Positions 18,039-28,195 of a DNA stretch of 64,000 bases are shown one piece after another. The notes under the pieces were generated by a model. That model was not told where the DNA came from. It saw nothing but the letters and a program-made list of their open reading frames with translations, and searched no databases. How positions within the stretch are numbered: position 1 is the first letter of the stretch; the number at the start of each line of letters is the position of its first letter. Origin of the DNA: Streptococcus sp. LPB0220 (lineage in GTDB: Bacteria; Bacillota; Bacilli; Lactobacillales; Streptococcaceae); NCBI RefSeq assembly GCF_008727815.1, contig NZ_CP044230.1, positions 62,001-126,000 of the forward strand, read 5' to 3'. A program made the position numbers and the translations under genes.

Positions 18039-19058
18039 ATGAGCGAACGGACCTATTCTCAAGTCAATACAGGAATCAGCGTACGTGAGGCTAGTTTTCT
18101 CAGTCCCAGTCAGTTCGAGCAGTTGCTTGCAAGTCCCTCAAGCGAGAGCCGAGAAGGCTTGCTACAAGGAACACCTTATGCTTTAGACAGCCACGAGATC
18201 AAGGATTTATCAGCCCTTGAAGCCCGCCTGATGGCAGCCTTGTTGGCAGAATACCAATGGGCTTTTGAGGTAAGCCCTCAGCCAGACTTGGTTAGCCTGT
18301 TTACCTTGAAATACACCTATCATAATCTCAAGGTTTGTCTGAAACACAAGGCAACAGAGCGCAAGTTGGGGCACTTATTGATCCCTATCGGTCCTTATTC
18401 TCTCGATGTGCTCGAGCATTTGGTGGCGACCTTTTCTGCGGAGCATTGTCCGGCCTTTATGGCGGAAGAAGTGGCTGCAACCTGGCAAGAATTCCAAGAC
18501 TATCAGGACTTGCGGGTCCTCGAAATCGGGATGGACTTAGCTTATTTTAAACACCTGAGATACTTAGGGGACAGCCTAGATCATCCGATTCTGAAGCAGT
18601 TGGTGGACGTGACCATTGACTTTTACAATGCGATTACGGTCAAGCGGGCCTTGGATCAGCAAAAACCGCATAGTTTTATGCACCAATTGCTCTCAGATGA
18701 AGGAAGCCTCAGTGCCCATCAGGTGATCGACCTGTTAGAATCCGGTCAATGGTTGACCTGGTTTTATCAAGTTAATCCGCTGGACTACGATCTCGCCTTA
18801 GAGACTTATGAAGAAAAGATGCGCACCGGCCAACTAAAGACCGTAGAGTTGGAGTATTTAGAGAGTTTGGTGAAATTCAGTCTTCTAGACGCTGGCCGTT
18901 TTGAAGTCGATGGACCACTCCCTCTTGTTCGTTATCTTTACGGAAAAGAGTTAGAGGTGACCAACCTTCGTTTGGTCCTCTCTGGTTTGGACAATGGTTT
19001 CCCGCTAGCAGAAATCAAAGAAAGGATGAGACCGATTTATGGACAAACAGACCTATAA
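18039..19058 (+). CDS. ntpC: V-type ATPase subunit C (d-type)
   Basis: A 339-residue, mostly helical protein matching the funnel-shaped subunit that joins the central stalk to the rotor ring. Typical features are the repeated helical thirds and acidic loops. It follows ntpE closely with an AGGAGG site, and its 3' end overlaps ntpF by 20 bases, so expression is coupled. Confidence 0.9.
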   Translation: MSERTYSQVNTGISVREASFLSPSQFEQLLASPSSESREGLLQGTPYALDSHEIKDLSALEARLMAALLAEYQWAFEVSPQPDLVSLFTLKYTYHNLKVCLKHKATERKLGHLLIPIGPYSLDVLEHLVATFSAEHCPAFMAEEVAATWQEFQDYQDLRVLEIGMDLAYFKHLRYLGDSLDHPILKQLVDVTIDFYNAITVKRALDQQKPHSFMHQLLSDEGSLSAHQVIDLLESGQWLTWFYQVNPLDYDLALETYEEKMRTGQLKTVELEYLESLVKFSLLDAGRFEVDGPLPLVRYLYGKELEVTNLRLVLSGLDNGFPLAEIKERMRPIYGQTDL

Positions 19059-19359
19059 GATCGCCGTTGTGGGCAATCGGGACGCCATCCTTCCTTTTCG
19101 CCTGATTGGCTTTCAAACCTATCCGGTCACAGAGCCACAAGAAGCGATCAATACCTTGCGAAAACTCAGTCGGGAAAACTTCGGGATTATCTACCTGACA
19201 GAGGATATTGCTCAGGCCATTCCAGATACAGTAGCTTTTTACGACCAGCAGCTGACACCAGCTCTGATCCTTATCCCGACCCATAGAGGGACTACAGGAC
19301 TGGGCCAACAGCGGATTCGTGATAATGTCGAAAAAGCAGTAGGACAGGATATTTTATGA
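19039..19359 (+). CDS. ntpF: V-type ATPase subunit F
   Basis: A 106-residue protein with a small alpha/beta fold (YKIAVVGNRDAILPFRLIGF at the N terminus), typical of the central-stalk F subunit. It is also called NtpG in some enterococcal nomenclature. It overlaps ntpC upstream and shares ATGA with the next gene, which is an acetyltransferase and not an ATPase subunit. Confidence 0.88.
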   Translation: MDKQTYKIAVVGNRDAILPFRLIGFQTYPVTEPQEAINTLRKLSRENFGIIYLTEDIAQAIPDTVAFYDQQLTPALILIPTHRGTTGLGQQRIRDNVEKAVGQDIL

Positions 19360-20060
19360 GAACAAATGAATTTGGCCAAGCGATTGGCGATGCACTGCCG
19401 GATTTTACACCGGGGCTTCTGCCAGCTATTGAGCGGATCGAAGGTCGCTATACCGTGATCGAGCGCCTCTCAAAAGAAAAACATGGAGCAGATCTTTATC
19501 AGGTCTACGGGCCGGACTCTCCAGCAGCGATGTGGACCTTTCTGTTCAAAGGCCCTGCCCGCAATGAGGAGGAGTGGGACCGCTTATTAGATGATCTCAT
19601 GACAGCCCAAGGTCGCTTTTACTATGCGATTGTAGACAAAGATTCAGGCAAGGCTTTGGGGACTTTCTCTCTCATGCGGATCGATCAAGCCAATCGGGTG
19701 ATCGAAGTTGGAGCAGTGACCTACTCACCAGCGCTCCAAAAGACACGCATGGCTACGGAAGCCCAGTATCTGTTAGCGCGCTACGTGTTTGAAGATTTAG
19801 GCTACCGCCGTTATGAGTGGAAATGCGATGCCTTAAACCAAGCATCTCGCAAAGCAGCTGAGCGCTTAGGCTTCACCTATGAAGGCTGTTTCCGTCAGGC
19901 TGTTGTTTATAAAGGTCGTACCCGTGATACAGACTGGTTGTCCATCATTGACCAAGAATGGCCAGCTATCAAACAGCGCTTCGAAGCCTGGTTGGATCCA
20001 AGCAATTTCGATGCCAATGGCCAACAAAAGCAATCTCTAAGAGAGATAGCACAAAAGTAA
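19356..20060 (+). CDS. GNAT-family acetyltransferase embedded in the ntp operon
   Basis: A 234-residue protein of the RimJ/RimL-like GNAT family. The acetyl-CoA-binding region is around residues 125-175, with YSPALQKTRMATEAQYLLARYVFEDLG followed by RRYEWKCDALNQASRKAAERLGF. It shares ATGA with ntpF and is followed by ntpA after 33 bases, so it is transcribed with the ATPase. A substrate is not evident. It could acetylate an ATPase subunit, another protein or a small molecule; no ATPase role is known to me. Confidence 0.85.
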   Translation: MRTNEFGQAIGDALPDFTPGLLPAIERIEGRYTVIERLSKEKHGADLYQVYGPDSPAAMWTFLFKGPARNEEEWDRLLDDLMTAQGRFYYAIVDKDSGKALGTFSLMRIDQANRVIEVGAVTYSPALQKTRMATEAQYLLARYVFEDLGYRRYEWKCDALNQASRKAAERLGFTYEGCFRQAVVYKGRTRDTDWLSIIDQEWPAIKQRFEAWLDPSNFDANGQQKQSLREIAQK

Positions 20061-20093
20061 AACAAAGAAACAAAGGATTCCCAGGAGGAATAC

Positions 20094-21884
20094 ATGACTC
20101 AAGGAAAAATTATCAAAGTTTCCGGTCCCTTGGTGGTCGCATCAGGGATGCAGGAGGCCAATATCCAAGACATTTGCCGGGTCGGCGATCTTGGTTTGAT
20201 TGGTGAAATTATTGAGATGCGGCGTGACGAAGCTTCTATCCAAGTATATGAAGAAACGTCTGGAGTCGGTCCAGGAGAACCAGTGGTCACAACCGGAGCT
20301 CCCCTTTCTGTTGAATTGGGACCAGGTTTGATCTCTCAGATGTTTGACGGGATCCAACGCCCCTTGGAACGTTTCCAAGAAGTTACTGCCAGTGACTTTT
20401 TGGTTCGTGGGGTGCAAGTTCCAAATCTAGATCGGGACACCAAATGGGCCTTCGAACCAAGTGTGACAGAAGGGACAGAGGTGGTTGCAGGAGACATCGT
20501 CGGTACCGTTCAAGAGACCAATATGGTGGAACACCGCATCATGGTACCCTTTGGTGTCAGTGGACGTGTAACCAAGATCGCAGCAGGTTCTTACACAGTG
20601 GAAGAGCCAGTTTATGAGATCGAGCAGGCAGATGGCAGTCTCTTTACTGGTACTTTGATGCAAAAATGGCCAGTTCGTCGAGGCCGTCCCTTTGCACAAA
20701 AACTGATTCCAGTAGAGCCTTTGGTCACCGGTCAACGGGTCATCGATACCTTCTTCCCTGTGACAAAAGGTGGAGCTGCAGCAGTTCCTGGTCCTTTTGG
20801 AGCTGGAAAAACAGTTGTGCAACACCAGGTGGCTAAGTTTGCCAATGTAGACATCGTAATTTACGTTGGTTGTGGGGAACGCGGAAATGAAATGACGGAC
20901 GTTCTGAATGAATTTCCAGAATTGATCGATCCAACAACTGGCCAATCCATCATGCAACGGACTGTTCTGATCGCCAATACTTCGAACATGCCAGTAGCTG
21001 CGCGGGAAGCTTCTATCTACACAGGGATCACCATTGCGGAATACTTCCGTGATATGGGCTATTCCGTTGCCATCATGGCCGATTCGACGTCGCGCTGGGC
21101 TGAAGCTCTCCGTGAAATGTCTGGTCGTCTAGAAGAAATGCCCGGAGATGAAGGTTACCCAGCCTATCTTGGTAGCCGGATCGCCGAATACTACGAGCGT
21201 GCAGGTCGGGTCAAGACACTCGGAACCACTGCGCGCGAAGGTTCAATTACCGCTATCGGTGCCGTTTCCCCTCCGGGTGGAGATATTTCAGAGCCGGTGA
21301 CCCAAAATACCTTGCGGATTGTCAAGGTCTTCTGGGGACTAGATGCTCAATTGGCCCAACGTCGTCACTTCCCAGCCATCAACTGGTTGAGTTCTTATTC
21401 CCTTTACCAAGATGAAGTCGGTCGCTATATCGATCTACATGAACAAATCAGCTGGTCTGAAAAAGTGACCCGCGCTATGAACTTGCTTCAAAAGGAAAGT
21501 GAATTGCAAGAAATCGTCCGCTTGGTTGGTCTAGATTCCTTGTCTGAAAAAGACCGCTTGACCATGAATGCGGCCAAGATGATCCGTGAAGACTACCTGC
21601 AACAAAATGCCTTTGATGAGGTCGATACCTATACCTCTTTCAGCAAGCAGGTGGCCTTGTTGACCAACATTTTGACCTTTGACCAAGAAAGTCAAAAAGC
21701 ACTAGAATTAGGGGCTTACTTCACAGAAATCATGGAAGGAACCGTGGCTCTTCGAGACCGCATTGCCCGGAGCAAGTTCATCCATGAGGACCAGTTGACC
21801 ACTATCCAGGCCTTGAAAGAAGAAATCGTAGAAACCCTACACCAAATCGTCGCAAAAGGAGGAGTAGACAATGAGCGTGATTAA
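20094..21884 (+). CDS. ntpA: V-type ATPase catalytic subunit A
   Basis: The 596-residue catalytic subunit hydrolyses ATP. The Walker A motif GPFGAGKT is near residue 237, and the long inserted domain typical of A-type (not F1 beta) subunits precedes it. [32 protein letters not shown] is the conserved Walker B and following region. Length matches the family. It overlaps ntpB by 14 bases. Confidence 0.97.
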   Translation: MTQGKIIKVSGPLVVASGMQEANIQDICRVGDLGLIGEIIEMRRDEASIQVYEETSGVGPGEPVVTTGAPLSVELGPGLISQMFDGIQRPLERFQEVTASDFLVRGVQVPNLDRDTKWAFEPSVTEGTEVVAGDIVGTVQETNMVEHRIMVPFGVSGRVTKIAAGSYTVEEPVYEIEQADGSLFTGTLMQKWPVRRGRPFAQKLIPVEPLVTGQRVIDTFFPVTKGGAAAVPGPFGAGKTVVQHQVAKFANVDIVIYVGCGERGNEMTDVLNEFPELIDPTTGQSIMQRTVLIANTSNMPVAAREASIYTGITIAEYFRDMGYSVAIMADSTSRWAEALREMSGRLEEMPGDEGYPAYLGSRIAEYYERAGRVKTLGTTAREGSITAIGAVSPPGGDISEPVTQNTLRIVKVFWGLDAQLAQRRHFPAINWLSSYSLYQDEVGRYIDLHEQISWSEKVTRAMNLLQKESELQEIVRLVGLDSLSEKDRLTMNAAKMIREDYLQQNAFDEVDTYTSFSKQVALLTNILTFDQESQKALELGAYFTEIMEGTVALRDRIARSKFIHEDQLTTIQALKEEIVETLHQIVAKGGVDNERD

Positions 21885-23256
21885 AGAATACCGTACTGTC
21901 AGCGAAGTTGTTGGCCCCTTGATGATTGTCGATCAGGTCGAAGGGGTTCACTACAATGAACTGGTAGAAATCAAGCTCCATGACGGAACAACCCGTCAGG
22001 GACAAGTCCTCGAAGTCCAAGAAGACAAGGCCATGGTCCAGCTCTTTGAAGGGTCTAGCGGGATCAACTTGGAAAAAGCCAAGGTTCGCTTTACCGGACG
22101 TCCCTTAGAACTCCCTGTGTCTGAAGACATGGTGGGCCGCATCTTTAACGGGATGGGCAAACCCATCGACGGTGGTCCAGAAATTATCCCAGAGAAATAC
22201 TTGGACATTGATGGTCAAGCCATCAATCCTGTTTCGCGGGACTATCCAGATGAATTTATCCAGACAGGGATCTCAGCCATTGACCATTTGAATACCTTGG
22301 TTCGGGGCCAAAAACTCCCCGTGTTCTCAGGTTCTGGTCTCCCTCACAAGGAGTTGGCAGCTCAGATTGCTCGTCAAGCGACGGTTCTTAATTCCGAAGA
22401 AAACTTCGCCGTGGTCTTTGCGGCTATGGGGATTACCTTTGAAGAAGCCGAGTTCTTTATGAACGACCTTCGGGAAACAGGAGCTATTGACCGCTCTGTC
22501 CTCTTTATCAACCTAGCTAATGACCCAGCTATCGAGCGGATTGCGACTCCTCGGATCGCCTTGACCGCTGCAGAATATTTGGCCTATGAAAAAGACATGC
22601 ACGTCTTGGTTATTATGACCGATATGACCAACTACTGTGAAGCTCTTCGGGAAGTATCCGCTGCCCGCCGGGAGGTTCCAGGACGTCGGGGCTATCCAGG
22701 TTATCTTTATACTAACCTCTCAACCCTCTACGAACGTGCAGGACGCTTGGTTGGGAAAAAGGGATCGGTGACTCAAATTCCGATCCTCTCCATGCCAGAA
22801 GATGACATCACCCACCCTATCCCTGACTTGACAGGCTACATCACAGAAGGACAAATTATCTTATCCCGCGATCTCTACAATAGTGGTTACCGCCCACCGA
22901 TCAATGTTCTTCCATCCCTTTCTCGTTTGAAGGATAAGGGTTCTGGTGAAGGTAAGACTCGGGAAGACCATGCGGCGACCATGAACCAGCTCTTTGCGGC
23001 CTATGCCCAAGGAAAACAAGCCAAAGAACTGGCTGTAGTGCTTGGGGAGTCTGCCTTGTCAGATACCGACAAGCTTTATGTCAAATTTACCGACCGCTTT
23101 GAGCAAGAATACATCAACCAAGGATTCACTACCAATCGGACGATTGAGGAAAGTTTGGATCTCGGTTGGGAACTCTTATCCATCCTTCCGCGAACAGAGC
23201 TCAAACGGATCAAGGATGAGATGATTGACAAGTATCTGCCAAACAAAGAGGATTAG
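21871..23256 (+). CDS. ntpB: V-type ATPase subunit B
   Basis: The 461-residue non-catalytic head subunit. The P-loop position reads [11 protein letters not shown], lacking the GKT of a working Walker A, as expected for B subunits. The conserved YEREAGR-type segment is seen as [19 protein letters not shown]. It alternates with NtpA in the hexameric head. The start codon lies inside the ntpA end, so translation is coupled. Confidence 0.97.
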   Translation: MSVIKEYRTVSEVVGPLMIVDQVEGVHYNELVEIKLHDGTTRQGQVLEVQEDKAMVQLFEGSSGINLEKAKVRFTGRPLELPVSEDMVGRIFNGMGKPIDGGPEIIPEKYLDIDGQAINPVSRDYPDEFIQTGISAIDHLNTLVRGQKLPVFSGSGLPHKELAAQIARQATVLNSEENFAVVFAAMGITFEEAEFFMNDLRETGAIDRSVLFINLANDPAIERIATPRIALTAAEYLAYEKDMHVLVIMTDMTNYCEALREVSAARREVPGRRGYPGYLYTNLSTLYERAGRLVGKKGSVTQIPILSMPEDDITHPIPDLTGYITEGQIILSRDLYNSGYRPPINVLPSLSRLKDKGSGEGKTREDHAATMNQLFAAYAQGKQAKELAVVLGESALSDTDKLYVKFTDRFEQEYINQGFTTNRTIEESLDLGWELLSILPRTELKRIKDEMIDKYLPNKED

Positions 23257-23259
23257 CCT

Positions 23260-23883
23260 ATGGCACGATTAAATGTAAAACCAACTCGGATGGAGCTCAA
23301 TATTCTCAAAGAGCGCCTCAAGACAGCAACCCGAGGCCATAAGTTGCTCAAGGACAAGCGAGATGAACTCATGCGTCGCTTTATTGAAGCTGTTCGTGAG
23401 AATAATCGCCTGCGCCAAAAGGTAGAGGCGGCGCTTGTGGACAATATGCAAGATTTCGTGATGGCCAAGTCCTTAGAGAGCGACCTCATGGTGGAAGAAA
23501 TCTTCGCTGTTCCCACTCGAGAAGTGATGCTACACATTGAGGAAGAAAATGTCATGAGTGTGCGCGTGCCCAAGCTCCATGCTCGTATCGATAATCCATA
23601 CGGAGATGATGAAGGGGACGTGGTCTATAGCTATCTCGCCTCTAACAGTCAAATGGACAGCACCATTCAAGAAATGGGAGATCTCCTCCCAGATTTGCTC
23701 AAATTAGCGGAAATCGAAAAAAGTTGCCAACTCATGGCAGATGAAATCGAGAAAACTCGCCGTCGAGTGAATGGACTGGAGTATGCGACCATCCCAGACC
23801 TCAAAGAGACTATCTATTATATCGAAATGAAACTCGAAGAAGCCGAACGCGCCAACCTCGTCAGAATCATGAAGGTAAAATAA
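23260..23883 (+). CDS. ntpD: V-type ATPase central stalk subunit D
   Basis: A 207-residue protein that is almost all helix, forming the coiled-coil shaft of the rotor. The N terminus ([32 protein letters not shown]) is the conserved family block. It begins three bases after ntpB and ends the operon; a terminator follows. Confidence 0.95.
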   Translation: MARLNVKPTRMELNILKERLKTATRGHKLLKDKRDELMRRFIEAVRENNRLRQKVEAALVDNMQDFVMAKSLESDLMVEEIFAVPTREVMLHIEEENVMSVRVPKLHARIDNPYGDDEGDVVYSYLASNSQMDSTIQEMGDLLPDLLKLAEIEKSCQLMADEIEKTRRRVNGLEYATIPDLKETIYYIEMKLEEAERANLVRIMKVK

Positions 23884-23937
23884 GATGCATCAAGATACAA
23901 AGCCGTAAAAAGCTGTGTTCAATTACTTAAAAAAGAC

Positions 23938-23976
23938 AAGAACCTCATCAAGAAACCATTCCTAGATGAGGTTCTT
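23938..23976 (+). terminator. Terminator after the ntp operon
   Basis: A 12-bp perfect stem (AAGAACCTCATC / GATGAGGTTCTT) with a 15-base loop is followed by a short T run. It closes the V-ATPase operon. Confidence 0.75.
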
Positions 23977-24014
23977 TTGCACCCTCGTACTCTTCTTCCA
24001 GCACCCTATTTTTA

Positions 24015-24031
24015 TGTTACTAGTTTGTAAC
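24015..24031 (+). promoter_or_regulatory. Perfect WalR/VicR box upstream of sip
   Basis: TGTTAC-TAGTT-TGTAAC matches the WalR consensus TGTWAH-N5-TGTWAH at every position. A further half site, TGTTAC, lies at 24053-24058. This predicts control of the LysM protein by the essential WalRK (VicRK) two-component system. Confidence 0.75.
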
Positions 24032-24188
24032 AATGTGACAAGAAAGACGAAATGTTACAAGAAAAATACAGTTTTGTTAAATAGCCAAAAAGGCCTTTTA
24101 TTATTTTTAAATTGTGATAAGATAGTATGGTAGTTAATTTGTCCAAGAAAATCTTGAGCAAAAAAACAAAGAAAAAAGAGGATAAAAG

Positions 24189-25307
24189 ATGAAATTAAAA
24201 GTTAATACGAAAGCCTTGATCGCTTCAACAGTAGCTCTTGCAGTGATTCCCTTTACAAAAGCCACTGCAGAAACACTTGAAGATTGGGTAGCTCGCTCAG
24301 TAGATGAAATCAAACATGATATCCAACAAAGCGGTGAAAACCAACAAACTTATACCATCAAATATGGTGATACATTGAGTTCGATCGCAGAAGCCCTTGG
24401 AATCGATGTTCATGTGTTGGCAAACTTGAACAACATCAGCAACATGGATTTGATCTACCCAGGTACTGTTTTGAAAACAACAGTAAATGATCAAAAAGAA
24501 GTAACTTCAGTTGAAATCCAAACTCCTCAAGCAGGTACGACAGATGCAACCGTTGCAAGTGCTGACTTGACAACAAACCAAGTGACAGTTGATGACCAAA
24601 CAGTCGCTGTCAACGATTTGTCTAAACCAGTAAACGAAGATAACAAAGCTGTTCCAGTAGCTCCAGCAGCGGAAGCTCAAGAAGCTCCAGCGGAAGCTCC
24701 TGTAGTTGAAGTACCAGCAGCAGAAACACCAGCACAACCGGCTGTTCCAGAAACACCAAGCTACGGTGCTCCAGCTCCCAATGTTGCAACTCAAAACCCA
24801 GAAACAGCCTCAGTTTCTGCTCCTGAAGCTCCAGCAACTCAACCAGAAGCTCCTGCTGAAACACCAGCTCCTGCAGACGAAGCTCCGGCAGCAGAAACTG
24901 TCGCAGCACCAGAAGTGCAACCAGTAGCAGAAACCTCAACGAGCGGAAATACGATTCCAAATGATCCACACCTTCAACCACAAGCAGAAGCTTTCCGTCA
25001 AGAAATCGCTGCAAAATTTGGTATCACAAACATTGGTGGTTACCGCGAAGGGGATCCAGACGATCATGGTAAAGGACTTGCAGTGGACGTAATGGTCCCA
25101 ACCAGTTCACAACTTGGAGATCAAGTGGCACAATATGCGATTGATAACATGGACCGTGCAGGTATTTCATATGTTATCTGGAAACAACAATTCTACATGT
25201 CAGTAGACAATATGTACGGACCAGCTAACACTTGGAACCAAATGCCTGACCGTGGTGGAGATACAGCAAACCACTATGATCACGTACATATCTCATTTTA
25301 CGAATAA
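24189..25307 (+). CDS. sip: Sip-like secreted LysM protein
   Basis: A 372-residue secreted protein. A signal peptide occupies residues 1 to about 27 (cleavage near TKATA/ETL), and one LysM peptidoglycan-binding domain is at about 53-98 (YTIKYGDTLSSIAEALGI). A long Pro-, Ala- and Glu-rich spacer runs from about 120 to 255. The C-terminal domain (GGYREGDPDDHGKGLAVDVM ... HYDHVHISF) matches the surface immunogenic protein Sip of group B streptococcus, and its conserved His and Asp residues suggest a metal-binding fold. No LPXTG anchor is present. The WalR box upstream fits a wall-associated role. Confidence 0.9.
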   Translation: MKLKVNTKALIASTVALAVIPFTKATAETLEDWVARSVDEIKHDIQQSGENQQTYTIKYGDTLSSIAEALGIDVHVLANLNNISNMDLIYPGTVLKTTVNDQKEVTSVEIQTPQAGTTDATVASADLTTNQVTVDDQTVAVNDLSKPVNEDNKAVPVAPAAEAQEAPAEAPVVEVPAAETPAQPAVPETPSYGAPAPNVATQNPETASVSAPEAPATQPEAPAETPAPADEAPAAETVAAPEVQPVAETSTSGNTIPNDPHLQPQAEAFRQEIAAKFGITNIGGYREGDPDDHGKGLAVDVMVPTSSQLGDQVAQYAIDNMDRAGISYVIWKQQFYMSVDNMYGPANTWNQMPDRGGDTANHYDHVHISFYE

Positions 25308-25330
25308 TTAAAATTCAATCCAGAAACATT

Positions 25331-25360
25331 GAACTAGGCCTAGAGCCTAGTTCTTTTTTT
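25331..25360 (+). terminator. Terminator after sip
   Basis: GAACTAGGC / GCCTAGTTC forms a 9-bp stem with a 5-base loop and is followed by seven T. Confidence 0.85.
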
Positions 25361-25366
25361 GTGCAC

Positions 25367-25401
25367 ACAAAAAAAGCCGGAAGACGAATCTTCCAGCCGG
25401 T
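25367..25401 (-). terminator. Terminator of the MFS gene on the minus strand
   Basis: On the minus strand a GCTGGAAGA / TCTTCCGGC hairpin is followed by a T run. It faces the sip terminator and ends the convergent transporter gene. Confidence 0.75.
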
Positions 25402-25407
25402 CAATAG

Positions 25408-26577
25408 TTATAAAATATGATCGACTTTTTCCACCTGATAAAGGGCAATCGCCATGATAATGGTTAAGACCAGTAGCATGAGGATAGCTGGTGTCCAAGA
25501 GTGGAAGAGAGACTTGCTGTAGCCGAAGAGAATGGGACCAAATGCTGCAAAGACGTAGCCTCCTGTTTGGGCAAGACCAGAAAGTTGAGCTGTCTTTTCA
25601 GGTGTACTGGATTTCATGGAGAAAGCGACCATGAGGTAAGGAAAGAGCGAACTAACGGAACTTCCTATCAGGGCATTGATGACCAGCCAGTAGAAGAAGT
25701 TGCTAGTCGGGATTAAGAGCATGGCTACCCCTAAAATTCCTGCTCCGACAACAATGGCAAGCATCAAGCGTCGGTTGCGATCGGATAACCGTGTGGTTAA
25801 GCTTGGGATCGTCAAGGAGAATGGGAGACTGATTAAGGTGAACACTGAGGCAAGTAGTCCAGATTCAACCTTTGAAAGGCCAGCTTGAACAGCCATGGTC
25901 GGAAGCCAAGTCATACTTGTATAGAAAAGTAGTGACTGCAATCCTCCGAAAATCATGATAGCCCAGACATATTTATTGGTGTACCACTTGCTACTAGATT
26001 CCGTAGTAGCAGCCTTTTTGAGTCGGTGGTTGTAGCGAAGGTTAGGAATCCAGATGACCAAAGCAAGAGCACACAGGGCGGTCAAAAGGGTCACTAGACC
26101 TTGCCAAGACGTAGCTTTGGTAATAGGAACCGCTACAGAAGAAGCGATTGCTGTGGACATCCCCATAGAGGTGATGTAGAGAGTCGTTAGCACACCGAGT
26201 TGCTTAGGCCGATTGACCTGAATCAAGCTTGGAAGCAGAACATTGAGAAAGGCAATACTTGCTCCAATTAAGATGGTCCCCAGATAGAGAAAGGGAAGAT
26301 TGATAATCCGAATGGCAGATCCGATCGTCATTGCGATCAAAACAAGAAAGAAGAGACGCTCAATTCCTAATTTTTGAGCAAACTGAATCGCAAAAGGTGA
26401 GAAAATGGCAAAGGTAAGAAGTGGCAAGCTAGTCAATAGTCCCAGAGAGCTCACATCCACCCCCAAACCAGCTGCGATGTCAGACAAGACCGTCGGAAGC
26501 GTAGTAAATGGTGTTCGTAAAACAATCCCAAGCATAATGATGCCCGGGATGAATAGCTTAGAATGTGTTTTTTTCAT
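25408..26577 (-). CDS. MFS transporter, CynX/NimT type
   Basis: A 389-residue permease with 12 predicted membrane segments and a central cytoplasmic loop (about residues 185-200). The first segment pair and the GSVxRI-like region after segment 3 fit the CynX/NimT branch of the major facilitator family. Members move small organic anions or drugs; the substrate cannot be read here. The gene stands alone, convergent with sip, and has its own AGGAGG site. Confidence 0.88.
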   Translation of the reverse strand: MKKTHSKLFIPGIIMLGIVLRTPFTTLPTVLSDIAAGLGVDVSSLGLLTSLPLLTFAIFSPFAIQFAQKLGIERLFFLVLIAMTIGSAIRIINLPFLYLGTILIGASIAFLNVLLPSLIQVNRPKQLGVLTTLYITSMGMSTAIASSVAVPITKATSWQGLVTLLTALCALALVIWIPNLRYNHRLKKAATTESSSKWYTNKYVWAIMIFGGLQSLLFYTSMTWLPTMAVQAGLSKVESGLLASVFTLISLPFSLTIPSLTTRLSDRNRRLMLAIVVGAGILGVAMLLIPTSNFFYWLVINALIGSSVSSLFPYLMVAFSMKSSTPEKTAQLSGLAQTGGYVFAAFGPILFGYSKSLFHSWTPAILMLLVLTIIMAIALYQVEKVDHIL

Positions 26578-26651
26578 AAATCCTCCTCAGACAAAAATTC
26601 TCTTCATTATAACACAGATCGAGTATAAATTGGAGTATTTGTACAAATGAA

Positions 26652-27058
26652 GGAGAAGGAACGTAGTTTTCACTGCCGTTCGAACTTCGTCAACGTACCT
26701 AAGCTCACTAACGTTCGCTAAAGGAATAAGGAACGTAGTTCTCACTACCGTTCGAACTGCATCAATATCTCTAAATTCGGTTGAACTTTCTGAGTTCACC
26801 TCGCTCAGTTTTATAAGGACCGTAGTTCTCACTAGCGTTCGAACTGCATCAACGTAGCTAAGTTCACTAACGTTCACTAAGGTACGTAGAAAAAGCCACC
26901 GGTTTTGGTGGCTCTTATAGGGAGATTATTATGAAAAAGTTTAGGATTTTCTATCAAACAAAGTTAGGAGGTCTTTATTTGATGGTTTTATTATAAGGCG
27001 GTTTGCTTAAAGAAAACTTAAGAAAAGGCGCTGATCGAAAGAATCGGTCTGAAGTCTG
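26652..27058 (+). repeat. Degenerate intergenic repeat, copy 1
   Basis: About 400 bases that recur at 28903-29302. The first part contains three imperfect ~95-base subunits built around CGTAGTTCTCAC...GTTCGAACTGC and TCAACGTACCTAA. The second part is nearly identical between copies: a GCCACC-loop-GGTGGC hairpin (26895-26912), the short frame at 26931, and a CTTAAAGAAAACTTAAG element. The copies flank the regulator and membrane-protein genes. Confidence 0.75.
26931..26996 (+). CDS. 21-residue ORF, copy 1
   Basis: The frame MKKFRIFYQTKLGGLYLMVLL has two basic residues at its N terminus and a hydrophobic C terminus. A GGGAGA site lies seven bases before the ATG. An identical frame with one change (Tyr to His) occurs at 29174. 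Only one base in 66 differs between the copies, whereas the flanking subunits have drifted a good deal. It may be a short membrane-active peptide or simply part of a structured RNA. Confidence 0.35.
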   Translation: MKKFRIFYQTKLGGLYLMVLL

Positions 27059-27066
27059 AGATGCCT

Positions 27067-27984
27067 TTACTCACTGAAGAAATCAATGCCAGTTTTGTTG
27101 AGTTCATTGACCCGCAACATGAATTTTGTCTTGATTTGAATAAGCGGGCTTCCGAAATTTTCGAGTGCAATCAAACCTTCCAGGGCTTTTAGGACCTGCT
27201 TGGCACGGTAAACCCCTTCCTTGTCATTTAAGCCAAGGAGGGCATAGACCTGCATAAATTCTAACTGCATGGAAATACTGGTGTTTAAAATCGGTTTGCG
27301 CTTGCGAAGCTGGTTAATTGATTGAAGAAAATTCAGAGCTTCTAGGTAGAGTTCTTTTTTAATAAGATAGTTGGCCAGATTTAACAGCAAAGAGGCCAAC
27401 GCATTGGCAGAGTAGGCAGAATAACTGCTTTCAAAAAGTTCCAAGGATTCTTTTCGAATCTTAGCGACGACTTCATAGGGCAAGACAGATAAAAGGGCAA
27501 TGGTGAAGTCTTGCTCAATTTCATTTTGATAGGCAAACGGCACTTCTTGAGCGATTCGTTGAATCGAGACAGGTGCGTCCTCCAGGTGGATTTCTTTTCC
27601 CATCGCGTTATTGACATTGATTTCAAGCGAACGCAAATAGAGTTGCCAGAGCTCTTTGTTCTCCTCGGCAACAGGTGATTTTTCGTGCTTTAAGCGCTCA
27701 ATAATGGACAGAAAATCCATGTTTTCTTGATTGATATGTTTCATCAAAATGGGGCTGAAATTTTGAATAGTTAAGCCAGGATAATGGGACAAAAAGGTGT
27801 CCCAATCCACCCCCATAGACAGCAAGAGGCGAGAGAAGGTCTCGATGGTCACTCCTTTTTGAGAACGCTCAAATTGGCTGAGGAACTGAGGAGAGACAAT
27901 ATCTGCAGCGACTTCTTTTAGAGAAAGACCGCGTGCTTCACGAATTTTACGGAATGTTGGACCAAATGGAGAAGATGAGGACAT
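27067..27984 (-). CDS. Rgg/MutR-family transcriptional regulator
   Basis: A 305-residue regulator. The N-terminal helix-turn-helix (FRKIREARGLSLKEVAADIVSPQFLSQFERSQKG, about 9-43) is followed by a helical TPR-like peptide-binding region, the layout of Rgg/MutR proteins. I placed the start at the ATG at 27984, because the upstream ATG contains the AAAGGAAG ribosome-binding site itself. Rgg proteins often sense short hydrophobic peptides encoded nearby, and a 21-residue ORF lies just past its 3' end. A link is speculative. It is divergent from the 28.2-kb gene. Confidence 0.8.
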   Translation of the reverse strand: MSSSSPFGPTFRKIREARGLSLKEVAADIVSPQFLSQFERSQKGVTIETFSRLLLSMGVDWDTFLSHYPGLTIQNFSPILMKHINQENMDFLSIIERLKHEKSPVAEENKELWQLYLRSLEINVNNAMGKEIHLEDAPVSIQRIAQEVPFAYQNEIEQDFTIALLSVLPYEVVAKIRKESLELFESSYSAYSANALASLLLNLANYLIKKELYLEALNFLQSINQLRKRKPILNTSISMQLEFMQVYALLGLNDKEGVYRAKQVLKALEGLIALENFGSPLIQIKTKFMLRVNELNKTGIDFFSE

Positions 27985-28195
27985 AGGGGGGCTTCCTTTC
28001 AATTAGCATACCATTAGTATACCTCAAAAAAGGCTGGAATTAAACTCAGAGTTTAATTTTTGACAAAAAAACTAGAAATTCTTCGATTTTTAAGAAAAAT
28101 GAAACTATAGTTTACATGGCCCTTTTTTAGGGAGGGATTTTTGATAAAATAAGGTCAATTCTAGAAGATAAGCTTATAACAAAAGGAGATTTACA

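Noticed and set aside
20427..20957. Minus-strand frame of 176 residues opposite ntpA
   Set aside because: The conserved ntpA reading frame on the other strand explains it; no ribosome-binding site is present.
24622..25014. Minus-strand frame of 130 residues rich in Leu and Gln within sip
   Set aside because: It is the complement of the Pro/Ala/Glu-rich spacer, an artefact of its repetitive codons.
26587..26877. Minus-strand frame with repeated VRTTVLI-like and SELRYVD-like segments
   Set aside because: It is created by the degenerate DNA repeat, has no ribosome-binding site, and the corresponding frame is not kept in the second copy.
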